A stretch of 64,000 nucleotides of DNA from Colwellia sp. (GTDB lineage Bacteria > Pseudomonadota > Gammaproteobacteria > Enterobacterales > Alteromonadaceae), in NCBI RefSeq assembly GCF_013214175.1, contig NZ_JABSPA010000006.1:62001-126000 (forward strand), in the 5' to 3' direction. Below are positions 1 to 9,600 of this stretch, piece after piece; within the stretch, counting starts at the first letter, position 1; every line of letters starts with the position of its first letter. The position numbers were made by a program, and so were the translations under genes. The notes beneath the pieces are model-generated. The model was not told where the DNA came from, did no database searches, and saw only the letters and a list, made by a program, of their open reading frames with translations.

Positions 1-120
1 TTTTTCGAACGCTATAAAGAACTTGAAGAAAATAAGTGGGTAACAATAGAAGGGTGGCAAGGCATTGAACAAGCCCGTAAGGAAATACTCACTAGTTATG
101 ACAGAGCATTAGCTAAATAA
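1..120 (+). CDS. ppa: inorganic pyrophosphatase, C-terminal end (5' truncated by window)
   Basis: Frame 1 is open from the first base to a TAA at 118-120 and gives 39 residues starting FFERYKELEENKW and ending SYDRALAK. This closely matches the C-terminus of the soluble family I inorganic pyrophosphatase of gammaproteobacteria (pattern FFxxYKxLExxKWVxxEGW). The family hydrolyses cytosolic pyrophosphate to two phosphates and so drives biosynthetic reactions. The catalytic Asp residues lie upstream of the window, so only the tail supports the call. No obvious terminator follows. Confidence 0.88.
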   Translation, partial: FFERYKELEENKWVTIEGWQGIEQARKEILTSYDRALAK

Positions 121-247
121 AGCGCTAAAAAATAGCTAAAAAATAGCTACAGCATAAATAAAATTTAGCCATAGCTAGCCATGGAGGTAACTACCTGCAA
201 AATTTATCAACTCGCTAGTGACCTAATGTAACTGTGGCTTAAAGCAC

Positions 248-460
248 TTAGTGGCTTAAAGCGATAATTGCGCCCTCTAAAATATCCCTATCAAAAGTGT
301 AGTTTTTTTGGTGGAATAAAATTTCAACTTGATTGTTTTTTAATACATCCGTTATATCAAACTCATCACCAAAAGCTATTTTCACATTGTCATCACGCAA
401 ATGGATATTGGTCTTAGACAAGTAATGTCCAATTGCTATTTTATTTCGGTCATATTTCAT
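248..460 (-). CDS. small hypothetical protein (70 aa)
   Basis: Not recognised. The reading frame is open further upstream, but the ATG at 458-460 is chosen because a GGGGG Shine-Dalgarno sits four bases before it. The product is 70 residues, soluble, mixed charge, with no signal peptide or membrane segment. It starts MKYDRNKIAIGHYL and contains an acidic middle (FGDEFDITDV). It faces the pyrophosphatase gene and stands alone on the minus strand. The strong ribosome-binding site is the main evidence that it is expressed. Confidence 0.5.
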   Translation of the reverse strand: MKYDRNKIAIGHYLSKTNIHLRDDNVKIAFGDEFDITDVLKNNQVEILFHQKNYTFDRDILEGAIIALSH

Positions 461-565
461 ATCGCCCCCATTTAATAATAGTCGCTTAAGTGAAAAAACC
501 ACTAACGAAATTGCACATTTTCAGAAAAATCAAGGTAGGAAAAAAAGCCCTAAATACACTAAGCT

Positions 566-831
566 TATACCCAAGCCACCTCAATATGCAGGATTCAGCT
601 AGAATTAGAAACGTATTTAGGCAAGGCATTGATTGAAGAGAATGGTTATTCCCTGGTCGAAATCAATAACGATGGATAAAGCGTTTCTAAACCAGCCATT
701 CTGGGGCGTCTGAGCAAATCATGTTCATCGTTGCGTAGTTCATTAAGGGAATAACCATTAATGAAATACACGCCTTGATCATGAATCGCTCAGGCGTCCT
801 GAAACAAACATATTGAAGTCGCTTGGGTATA
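566..831. repeat. MITE-like palindromic intergenic element with 23-bp terminal inverted repeats
   Basis: The left end (566-588, beginning TATACCCAAGC and ending TCAATATG) is matched by the reverse complement of 809-831 with two mismatches over 23 bp. Inside, AATGGTTATTCCCT near 640 is mirrored by AGGGAATAACCATT near 750, so the roughly 266-bp unit can fold as one long imperfect hairpin. No transposase is encoded. Such non-coding units with long palindromic arms are typical of MITE-like repeats in Alteromonadales. A related half-element lies at 46702-46735. Confidence 0.7.
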
Positions 832-864
832 TATATGAAACGCTACACATTAAGGGCAATCATT

Positions 865-1083
865 ATGAAAATGAATGACATTCACAGTGAAATCCAAACA
901 GGCATTATCAATTATCTATCAGTGCACCCAGAAGCATCGGCTTCAGTGCAGCGTATATGTAATCAATGGCTTGCTAATGAAAGATATGCACATAATATTG
1001 ATCAAGTACAAACCGCTGTTAATGCGCTATTAACCAGAGGGGAAATGCACAAGCGTTCGGACTCAGAAATATACACCCTGTAG
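865..1083 (+). CDS. small hypothetical protein, possibly winged-helix (72 aa)
   Basis: Not recognised by name. The ATG at 865 is preferred over an earlier in-frame ATG at 823 because that one lies inside the terminal repeat of the adjacent palindromic element, while AAGGG stands eight bases before 865. The 72-residue product has helix-rich sequence (IQTGIINYLSVHPEAS, then VQTAVNALLTRGEMHKR) ending in a short hydrophobic strand. This spacing resembles a small winged-helix fold with a recognition helix and wing, but that is inference. No neighbour shares its strand closely. Confidence 0.5.
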   Translation: MKMNDIHSEIQTGIINYLSVHPEASASVQRICNQWLANERYAHNIDQVQTAVNALLTRGEMHKRSDSEIYTL

Positions 1084-1522
1084 TATTTACCGCTTTGTTT
1101 GGCAAAATGAGTTAAGAACTGACAACGAATAATTTGTCGATGCTATGGTTGCCGGCTCGGTGCCCATTAAAGATCAGAGTGGCAATTTTTACCCGTCTTT
1201 TCACCTATGCTCCAGCGATGCGCAGAAGTTTAGCTGACTTATTAGCTTTTGAGTCAGTATTACGCCAAGCCACCATCGAATTAACTTACTTGCTCAAACA
1301 GCCACGGTAACTAATTGTAATTAAAGTAAATTACATACATAAGCTAATATTCAATGACTTAGACTTGCCTAACTTTTCTAGACATTTGGTAAGTTACGAC
1401 TCACCATCAAACAAACATTAGTAAATAGGAATTACTTCTACTTGTATTTGCGTTTACACCGCTTTCGAATTCACCTATGATAGCGCTTACAAAAAAAGTG
1501 AACGACTAATTAGATAAACCAA
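1084..1522 (+). other. intergenic region with a possible decayed gene fragment at about 1131-1310
   Basis: About 440 bases without an intact gene. Between 1131 and 1310 two plus-strand frames give protein-like text that could join by a frameshift: one reads DAMVAGSVPIKDQSGNFYPSF, the other APAMRRSLADLLAFES and ends in a TAA at 1308-1310. I do not recognise the family. This may be the remnant of a degraded gene or chance. The rest (1311-1522) is AT-rich and probably holds the promoter of the PepSY gene at 1523; no clear operator was seen. Confidence 0.3.
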
Positions 1523-2647
1523 GTGAAAAGTATGAGAAAAAAATTATATAAATGGCATTCCTATGGTGCACTTATTGCCATGTTACCTTTATTTATCATT
1601 TCTTTGACCGGCAGTATTTTAGTTTTCAAGGTTGAATTAGATACCTTGTTAATGCCGGAAAAAATGATGGTTGCCAGTAATTCACCTGTCACTCGTTTAC
1701 CGTTAGATACTTTAATGGCAAAGGTAAAAATAGCATACCCAAATCATGAAATTGGCAGTTGGGAAATATTTGATGATAAGCAAAGAACGGATACCGCTTA
1801 CCTGATCAAACATCAATCAAATACTTGGTCTAAACTTTATCTTAATCAATACACAGGAGAACTTCTCTCCAAGCCTGTCGGCTTATCGGACGATTTAACC
1901 GATTGGTTACTTGATCTACACTTTAAATTACTGCTTGATACCAATGGCATGTTTTTAGGTGCAATAGTCTCGTTGTTGTTATTATTTCTAGGCATCAGTG
2001 GCCTAATTTTATATCGTAAATTTTGGTTAAACTTTTTTACTTTACGGTTTTCACAAGCAGGCAGGATATTTTTTAGCGATCTGCATAAAATAGTCGGTAT
2101 TTCGAGTTCTCCGGTCATACTTATATTGGCTTTCACCGGAGCTTACTGGAACATAGCAGAAGTCGTTCATGAAGTCTCAGAGCACATTATTGAAGAACCC
2201 TATTTAATTAACAAAACACTTTATGATCAGTCACTTTCAATCCAGCAACTGCATGACAGTAATAAAAATTATATTAAAGATTTTGAGGCTACCTATCTGT
2301 TAATGCCCTATGAGCCCGAAATGAATATTACCTTTTATGGTAAAGTTGCTTCGGCTAACCCACTAAACAGTGATTATTCGAGCACTATTACTTACGATAA
2401 AAAATCGGGGAAAATGCTACATGCACAAGATGTTAGATCAGCGAATGCTTTACATGTAACTATTGATAGCTTTAGAAAGCTGCACTTTGGCCATTTTGCT
2501 GGTTTGACTAGCCAATTAATATGGTGTTTTTTGGGTTTAAGTCCTTTGATACTCGCTTTTTCCGGTCTTTACTTATACAGGTATAGAAATCGTAATAAGA
2601 AAATATTTTCAAAACTTACTTACCGTAAAGTAATAAGCTCTAACTGA
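1523..2647 (+). CDS. PepSY-associated transmembrane protein
   Basis: A 374-residue inner-membrane protein of the PepSY-TM family. It has a first membrane segment near residues 15-35 (IAMLPLFIISLTGSILVF), two in the middle (about 145-165 and 190-212) and one near 330-352, with periplasmic loops between. The opening KLYKWHSYGALIAM carries the conserved Trp-His near the first helix. Relatives are often linked to siderophore uptake or act as membrane ferric reductases; that role is only suggested here. The start is unclear: GTG at 1523 or ATG at 1532, neither with a strong ribosome site. It stands alone and converges on the VOC gene. No ApbE-type flavinylation motif was found in it. Confidence 0.75.
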   Translation: MKSMRKKLYKWHSYGALIAMLPLFIISLTGSILVFKVELDTLLMPEKMMVASNSPVTRLPLDTLMAKVKIAYPNHEIGSWEIFDDKQRTDTAYLIKHQSNTWSKLYLNQYTGELLSKPVGLSDDLTDWLLDLHFKLLLDTNGMFLGAIVSLLLLFLGISGLILYRKFWLNFFTLRFSQAGRIFFSDLHKIVGISSSPVILILAFTGAYWNIAEVVHEVSEHIIEEPYLINKTLYDQSLSIQQLHDSNKNYIKDFEATYLLMPYEPEMNITFYGKVASANPLNSDYSSTITYDKKSGKMLHAQDVRSANALHVTIDSFRKLHFGHFAGLTSQLIWCFLGLSPLILAFSGLYLYRYRNRNKKIFSKLTYRKVISSN

Positions 2648-2688
2648 TTATAGCCACGGTTATTTAATTGCTTTTTGAGTTGAGTTAG

Positions 2689-3084
2689 CTATCCGCCCAA
2701 TGGCTGACCATAACTAAATTCGACTCGATTGCCATCAGGGTCTAACACCCCACAATAATAGCCAACGGGGTATGGCTCTTCTTTAACTGGCCACAACAGT
2801 CGACCGTCACTTTTAGCTTTATTGGCTATAGCATCGACTTGTTGCTTACTTGCTAAGGCAAAGCCCAAGTGTGAAAAGTCCATTGATGATTGTTGATGCC
2901 CAGGTCCGCCAGGTAAGAGCACAAAAATAAATTTCTTCGCTTTACCAGGCTCTGCTAACCAAATAATGTCTTTGCCATTCACATGCCTCTCGCGGACTAA
3001 CTCCATGCCGGCATAGTCTTGGTAAAAAGTGACACAGCTAGCGACATCTTTAACATGCAAGGCGATATGAGTTAAGCAGGCCAT
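2689..3084 (-). CDS. VOC-family (glyoxalase/bleomycin-resistance fold) protein
   Basis: The 131-residue product is a single vicinal-oxygen-chelate domain: an N-terminal LTHIALHVKDV strand with the metal-ligand-type His, a central HLGFAL segment, and the C-terminal LDPDGNRVEFS signature whose Glu commonly binds metal. Members include glyoxalase I, dioxygenases and resistance proteins; substrate cannot be told. An in-frame TTG lies 15 bases upstream, but ATG at 3082-3084 is chosen because GGGGG stands eight bases before it. It lies just downstream of the thioredoxin-fold gene at 3100-3324 and is probably cotranscribed with it. Confidence 0.8.
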   Translation of the reverse strand: MACLTHIALHVKDVASCVTFYQDYAGMELVRERHVNGKDIIWLAEPGKAKKFIFVLLPGGPGHQQSSMDFSHLGFALASKQQVDAIANKAKSDGRLLWPVKEEPYPVGYYCGVLDPDGNRVEFSYGQPLGG

Positions 3085-3099
3085 AATAAATGCCCCCAA

Positions 3100-3324
3100 C
3101 TAACCTAAGAAAAATGTTCGTAACTCTCCGACACTCGGCTGAGATCTAAATATCAAACTACCATTAATCAGTATATTGGGTGAGTGACGTATATGATGCG
3201 ATTCAACTAATTCAGGATTATCTTCAATATATTCAACGCAGTAATTTATACCAACATCGTCGAGCTCACGCTTTAGGTTAGGTAAACAAAAATCGGTGTG
3301 TGTTACTAAAATTTGTACATGCAT
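3100..3324 (-). CDS. small thioredoxin/glutaredoxin-fold protein lacking a CXXC motif
   Basis: A 74-residue protein with the outline of a minimal thioredoxin fold: beta strand MHVQILVTHTDFC, helix with KRELDDVGI, second strand with CVEYIEDNPEL, then RHSPNILINGSLIF, where Ser-Pro looks like the cis-proline and is followed by a strand. The usual Cys-X-X-Cys is absent; a single Cys stands at the active-site position (TDFCLPN), and a second is on the next strand. It may act as a monothiol redox or metal-binding protein. AGGGG precedes the ATG. It probably forms an operon with the downstream VOC gene, whose start lies 15 bp past this stop. Confidence 0.65.
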   Translation of the reverse strand: MHVQILVTHTDFCLPNLKRELDDVGINYCVEYIEDNPELVESHHIRHSPNILINGSLIFRSQPSVGELRTFFLG

Positions 3325-3614
3325 AATAGACCCCTAGTTAACAATTGATTAACCACTAAGTTAAGTATAGCTAGGTATTTATCTTTACTGCTTTATCACT
3401 AAACCGTAATATTTCCCATAAGAAATAATTATTAAAAAAGATCAATAATCACTATTTTAGTGTTTTTATTTAAGCTAAATCAGCATTGTTATTTGAACCC
3501 AAGCTTAGTAAGTTCAAGATTTAATAAGTTTTATCACGAAATTTCCCATTTGGTCTACACTAATAGTACTTCTTTTCTCGCTCCCCCTTAGATACAAATT
3601 ACGGCAGGTTTTAA

Positions 3615-5747
3615 ATGGATTTACAACTTAGCAAGATTCTTGTCGTAGATGATATTCAGCATAACCGTTTTGCCATAAGCAAGGTTTTACAACCATTAAC
3701 AAATACTCAACTCGTTGAAGCCTGCTCAGGTAGTCAGGCGCTATCCGAATTACTTAATAATGAATTTGCACTGATATTACTTGATGTCAACATGCCAGGT
3801 ATGGATGGCTATGAAGTCGCTGAGCTTATTTCATCAACAAAAGCTCATAAACACACGCCAATAGTCATGTTAACCGCACACGACTCATCAACAAACGATA
3901 TCTTACGTGCCTACGAAGTTGGCGCAATTGATTATTTAACCAAACCTATAGACAGTACTATTTTACTCAATAAGGTAAGACAATTTGTCAAAATCAATCA
4001 ATTACAAAATAAGGCCAACTATTTAAAAAGTGAACGAGAAGCCATTTTAGAAGCCGCCGGCCAGGGGGTTATTAAGTTTAATAATAAAGGTAACATTCAG
4101 TTTATTAATAGCAAAGCCTGCCAATTGTTCAATGCCGATTCAAGTGAAATAATTGGCAGCCATTTTAATGACTGGTTTGAAGGAGAAGAGCCTGAACCAG
4201 AATATGATGACTTATTTACCTACCTGCAAAGTAAAACCCATGAGTCAGGTCTATACCAGCAATTTATCAGTACCATCAATGATGCTAATAACAAAAAATA
4301 CTCGGTTGAATTGACCTGCACTTCAGCTACGAAACAAGTAAACAGCTCAATGATAGTATTGTTTCAAGATATTAGTGCCCGTCTCGAAATGGAACAGCGC
4401 CTTATTCATTTAGCCAATTATGATGCCTTAACTCAATTAGCCAACAGGGCAAATTTTCACGATAATTTATCAAGAGCTTTGAGTAGAGCAACACGTTTAA
4501 ATACCACGGTAGTATTACTGCTATTAGACCTAGATCGCTTTAAGCAAGTTAATGATTCTTTGGGGCACGATGTTGGTGATGAACTACTACAAGAGGTGGC
4601 TAAACGTTTGAAGTCGATATTACGAGAAAGTGATATTGCTGCCCGTCTAGGCGGAGATGAGTTCGCTATTTTAATTGAAGAATGTCAATCAAGTATTGAT
4701 GCTGAGCAACTGGCAAAAAAAATAGTAACACTAATTTCTAAACCTTTTTTGCTTAAAGATAAGGAGATATCAATTGAAACCAGTATCGGCCTTTCCCGTA
4801 GCGTACATGGTAAGACAGATAAAACCACCTTAATAAAATGGGCTGATATAGCTCTGTATGAAGCTAAATCAGCTGGTAGAAACTGCTATAAACTTTTTGT
4901 GCCTGCAATGTCAGAGCATGCCCAAAAAACAGCTCAAATCCAAAATAGGCTAAGGGTTATCATAGAGCGAGATGAGTTAGACGTTCACTATCAAGGTCAA
5001 TTTTGCATACAAACAAACAGCTTTGTCGGCTTTGAAGCTTTAGTTAGGTGGCCTAAACTAGCCAGTGGCGAAGTTCCTGTTTCTCCTGCGGAGTTTATTC
5101 CTATTGCCGAGCAATCTCACTTAATTCACGATTTGGGCTATCAAGTATTAATGAAAGCCTGTGCAGTATTACAGTCTTGGCAAAAATCTGCCGATACTCA
5201 ACATTTAACTTTAGCAGTGAACTTATCAGCCAAGCAACTTAATGCTCATGACTTTTTAGATCGACTCGAAAGTGTCTTATGTCAGTTTGAATTCCCCTTT
5301 AAAAAATTGACCTTTGAATTGACAGAATCTGCATTTTTGAATAATTCTGATTATGTCATCAAGACCATACAAAGGTTGAAATCAATGGGCTTTAGCTTAG
5401 CCTTGGATGATTTTGGTACGGGTTATTCATCGCTTAATTATTTACAAAACTTACCTTTTGATATTATTAAAATAGATCGCGATTTTATTAAGCGCTTAGG
5501 TTTCTGTAAAAAAACATCCGCTTTAGTACAGGCCATTATGACAATAGCTAAGGCTTTTAATATGGATGTGGTGGCTGAAGGCGTAGAAAATGACATCCAA
5601 CTAGCAAGTGTTAAAAAGCTAAAATGTAATAAAATCCAAGGCTTTTATTTCAGTAAACCCATCCCGAAAGAACAGATTAAAGCGCTGCTGTTAGCCAACC
5701 ATACAGTCAATAATGAAATACACTCATTAACAGCCAAAGTACAATAA
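3615..5747 (+). CDS. response regulator with PAS, GGDEF and EAL domains (cyclic-di-GMP turnover)
   Basis: A 710-residue cytoplasmic signalling protein. The receiver domain (about 6-122) has the acidic pair D12/D13, phospho-acceptor D57 in LLDVNMPGMDG and a Lys in LTKPID. A PAS domain spans about 143-250. The GGDEF domain has an intact GGDEF at 346-350 and an inhibitory site RESD five residues before it, so diguanylate cyclase activity with product inhibition is plausible. The EAL domain keeps EALVRW (Glu474), NLSAKQL, ELTES, DDFGTGYSS and EGVE, the set needed for phosphodiesterase activity. Both activities may therefore be present, switched by phosphorylation. The gene converges on cheR and the giant hybrid kinase, a possible source of its phosphoryl group. 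Confidence 0.92.
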   Translation: MDLQLSKILVVDDIQHNRFAISKVLQPLTNTQLVEACSGSQALSELLNNEFALILLDVNMPGMDGYEVAELISSTKAHKHTPIVMLTAHDSSTNDILRAYEVGAIDYLTKPIDSTILLNKVRQFVKINQLQNKANYLKSEREAILEAAGQGVIKFNNKGNIQFINSKACQLFNADSSEIIGSHFNDWFEGEEPEPEYDDLFTYLQSKTHESGLYQQFISTINDANNKKYSVELTCTSATKQVNSSMIVLFQDISARLEMEQRLIHLANYDALTQLANRANFHDNLSRALSRATRLNTTVVLLLLDLDRFKQVNDSLGHDVGDELLQEVAKRLKSILRESDIAARLGGDEFAILIEECQSSIDAEQLAKKIVTLISKPFLLKDKEISIETSIGLSRSVHGKTDKTTLIKWADIALYEAKSAGRNCYKLFVPAMSEHAQKTAQIQNRLRVIIERDELDVHYQGQFCIQTNSFVGFEALVRWPKLASGEVPVSPAEFIPIAEQSHLIHDLGYQVLMKACAVLQSWQKSADTQHLTLAVNLSAKQLNAHDFLDRLESVLCQFEFPFKKLTFELTESAFLNNSDYVIKTIQRLKSMGFSLALDDFGTGYSSLNYLQNLPFDIIKIDRDFIKRLGFCKKTSALVQAIMTIAKAFNMDVVAEGVENDIQLASVKKLKCNKIQGFYFSKPIPKEQIKALLLANHTVNNEIHSLTAKVQ

Positions 5748-5783
5748 CCGGACTTATAGCCACTTAGTTAATTAGCTAGCTAG

Positions 5784-6668
5784 TTAATCCAACTGTAATT
5801 TTTTTTGATAAATACGTGATCTTGGTGACATAGTTTCAAAATCGTAAGTAACATCGGTTAATTCTAGGGTTTCTTTATCGCCAAGCATTAAAAAACCACG
5901 TTGCACCAAACTATCTTTTATTACATGTAAAACTCTATTTTTCAAATGGCTATCAAAATAAATCATCACATTCCGACATAACACTAAATGCATTTGCGCA
6001 AAACTTTCATCTTTCATTAAATTATGTTGGGCAAAGGTTATTTTATCGCGCAAAAAACTATCAAACAAAGCACCATCATATTTTTGATGATAATAACTAG
6101 AAAAAGAACTTTGCCCGCCCGCAGCTAAGTAATTTTCATTATATTTACGGATATTTTTCAGCGGATAGATACCTTTTTCCGCAATGGCTATGGAGCTGTT
6201 ATTGTAATCTGTTGCATATATTCGGCTACGTTCTAATAACCCTGCCTCATGTAACAGTATGGCGATTGAGTAAGCCTCCTCGCCAGTTGCACAGCCGGCA
6301 ATCCAAATATTGATACTAGGGTAGGTTTGCAACTTGGGTATCACTATATTTTTTAGTAAATTAAATAGTTGCGGATCGCGAAACATATCAGTGACAGTAA
6401 TAGACATTTCTTGCAGGAAGCGGTCAAATATATACTTGTCATGTATAATCGCGCTGGTTAGCTCTGATATATACCTTTTATGCTCTCGTCCTTGCAAATT
6501 TTTTATTCGGCGGTATAACGAGGCTTTGGCATAATGACGAAAATCATAGCCATAAAGCTGAAAGACGGCTTGCAATAATAGCTCGACCTCCAACTCCTCT
6601 CGCTCTTCCATAGACAATAAAAAATTGCACTGTTCTTTATTTTTTTGCTCTAATAATAAATCTGTCAT
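5784..6668 (-). CDS. CheR-type protein-glutamate O-methyltransferase
   Basis: A 294-residue CheR homologue. The N-terminal all-helical subdomain (about 20-90) is followed by the Rossmann-like SAM-binding domain with WIAGCATGEEAYSIAI (SAM loop), a central YATDYNNSSIAIAEKGIYP block and a VLCRNVMIYFD segment, all typical of CheR. The family methylates glutamates of chemoreceptors with S-adenosylmethionine. Here it starts two bases after the stop of the giant hybrid kinase, so the two form an operon, and no receptor or CheB is present. A role in modifying the sensor or setting its output is inferred rather than classical chemotaxis. Confidence 0.88.
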   Translation of the reverse strand: MTDLLLEQKNKEQCNFLLSMEEREELEVELLLQAVFQLYGYDFRHYAKASLYRRIKNLQGREHKRYISELTSAIIHDKYIFDRFLQEMSITVTDMFRDPQLFNLLKNIVIPKLQTYPSINIWIAGCATGEEAYSIAILLHEAGLLERSRIYATDYNNSSIAIAEKGIYPLKNIRKYNENYLAAGGQSSFSSYYHQKYDGALFDSFLRDKITFAQHNLMKDESFAQMHLVLCRNVMIYFDSHLKNRVLHVIKDSLVQRGFLMLGDKETLELTDVTYDFETMSPRSRIYQKKLQLD

Positions 6669-6670
6669 AA

Positions 6671-9600
6671 CTAATTAGTCATCCTACGATAAAGCCAGAC
6701 TCTCAACATTGATAAGACCTTGTCCATGTCTAACGGTTTAGTCAAATACTCAGAGGCACCGGCAGTAATACAATGATGACGATCTCCTGGCATGGCTTTG
6801 GCTGTAAGGGCTATGATTGGAATATCTTGATAGTGTTCCATTTTACGAATGCGCGCTATCGCTTCAAAGCCATCCATTACTGGCATCATAATATCCATCA
6901 AAATGAGCTCTATCGGCTGTTCTGATTTCTCAATCAAATCTATCGCCACTTGACCATTTTCGGCTTGAATAACCTCGATGCCGGTTTGCTCTAATATTCG
7001 AGTAATGGCAAAAACATTACGCATATCGTCATCAACCACTAAAACTCTTCGTCCCGCCAGCATGGCATTTTCGTCATGTAGCATTTGTAAGGTTTCGTGT
7101 TGCTTATTAGAATATTTCTCCCCAACATGATGTAAAAATAAACTGACATCATCGAGTAGACGTTCTGGCGATTCAGCACCCTTGATCACAATTGATGGGG
7201 TAAATTGATTTAATACTCGGTATTCATCTTGAGTAATACTTTGGCCTGTATAAATAATGATAGGTACATTTTTAGCCCCAGGTTGTTCACTAATGGTTTT
7301 TACTAATTCAGTACCACTGAGATCGGGTAAACCTAGGTCTAAAATTATACAATCAAAATATTGAGACGAGAGCCGTTCACACGCCTCTTTTGCCGATGCT
7401 GCAAAACTGAGTTCGGTATCACGTCCGGCAATTAAGTGTTTTATAGCTTGTTGGCTGCCGTAATCATCCTCAACAACGAGGATAGATTTAATTTCAACTT
7501 TTGAGGTATCGTAAACCTCTTGTAAAGTAGATGTTATTACCGCAGGGTCAGCCGGTTTTTGCTGGTAGCTCAGTGCTCCCAAATGTAATGATTCCATTTT
7601 CTTATTGCCAGCAGAAATAACATGCACAGGTATATGACGTGTTTGCAAATTATGTTTGAGTTGTTCCAGCACACGTAAACCATCAATATCAGGTAAACCT
7701 AAATCCAGAAGAATTCCTTGCGGTACATGTTCCACCGCTAGCAATACTCCTTCGCGGCCTTTATTTGTTGCGATTACTTTAAGATCTAAATTGTGGATTA
7801 AGTCTATTAGTACTTGGCTAAAGGCATGATCATCTTCAATTAACAGTAAGGTTTTATCTTTTGCAGTTATTTTGTGCCTGTCATCTTCAAGCCAGTCACT
7901 TACTGATTGATTTTCTTGTTGTTGTGGTTGGTTGAAGGCTGCCAGCTTATCCTGACTAGCTTGCTTGTCAAAATTAAAGGGCACAGCAGTTAAGTTAGCA
8001 ACGGGATTATTTAATACCTGCTCAGGCTTTTCTTCCATATTTAAAGGTAAAATTAAGGTGAAGCGACTACCATTACCAACGCCACTGACCATCTCTATTT
8101 TACCGCCCAACAAAGCAGCCAATTCTTTTGAAATAGTAAGCCCTAAGCCAGTGCCACCATATTGACGACTGGTAGAGCCATCAGCTTGCTGGAAAGCTTC
8201 AAAAATATCATTTTGTTTTTGTTCTGGAATGCCTATACCTGTGTCACTAACCGTAAAACAAACTTTTTGTTCATAACTTGCATCGACAGGCAGCAACAAG
8301 GGATTTTCTGCGGTATAAGGGTGGATATCCAGTCTAACTGAGCCATGTTCAGTAAACTTAAAGGCATTGGATAAAAAGTTTTTAAGTATTTGTTCTAGCC
8401 TCTGTTTATCCGATTTAATATCTTGATTAAGGCGGTCATCTACATGAATTTCAAAGTTAAGTTTTCTTTCCTTAGCCACCGGAGAGAAAAGCGCATCTAG
8501 ATTATCGCGGACATCCCCCGGTAAAAATGAATCTAGATTAATACTGAGCATTCCCGCTTCTACTTTCGACAAATCCATAATGTCATTGATCAGGGTTAAC
8601 AAGGTTTGCCCGCCTTGATAGACGATATTAGCTTCCTCTACTTGATCTTTAGTTAGGTTGCCTTGTTTATTTTCATATAAAGACTTAGATAAAATAAGCA
8701 AACTATTCAGTGGTGTGCGCAGCTCATGAGACATATTTGCTAAAAACTCAGATTTATATTTACTGGCTAAACTCAGTTGCTCAGCCTTTTCTTCCAGCAT
8801 GAGTTTTGACTTAAGTAAGTTCTTAGATTGCTTCTCTAACGAGTCTTGTTGTAAGGCTAAACTTTCATTACTGGCCCTGAGCTCTTGTTGTTTCTCCTCA
8901 AGTTCTTCATTACTAGCTTTTAACTCTTCACTTTGCTCTTTTAACTCTTCTTCTGATGCACTGAGCCGTTGATTTTGATCACTCATCTCCTCGGTACTTG
9001 CTTTTAACTGGGCTGTCATATTATTAAATGACAACGCCAATTGACCAAATTCATCGGAGGAGCTGATAAATATTTGTCGTTCATAATCCCCTCGAGTGAC
9101 TTTTTCTGTCGCTTTAACTAACATGGCAAGTTTACGGACAATGCTATTTGACACAAGTAATGAGACAAGAAAGGCAATAACTATGGAAATAATAGAACCC
9201 GCTATGACGATAGTTACAGTATTATTAGCTGCCTGCTCAGCCTCTGATTCTCGTATTAACATTAACTGCCGTTCCGTTTCGACAAATTCAACTAAAACGC
9301 TACGAATTTGATCAATAAGCTTTTTACCGGTTTCTTTTTCAATTAAAGCGGTAACATCGCTCATCTTGCCACTGGTTTTGTTTAACTTCCGTCGTAATGA
9401 AATTTCAGGTGCTGCGGCATTATTCTCCCATTCTATGGCTTTTAATCGTAAGAATTCTATTTGATTTAGCACTTGGGCTTGCTCAAAAGTAGCTTGAATA
9501 AGCGCGGTTAACTCTGATAGATGCTGGTTAAACGTTAATTGTCCATCTTCAAAGGGTTGTAAAAACTCATCTCTGCCGGTGACTAAATAGCCTCGTTGCC

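Noticed and set aside
49..566. Possible riboswitch or leader structure near the left edge
   Set aside because: No conserved aptamer elements seen; only AT-rich text and a small gene.
1846..2136. Minus-strand 96-residue frame inside the PepSY gene
   Set aside because: Fully antisense to a well-supported membrane protein gene, no ribosome site, and low-complexity Asn-rich translation.
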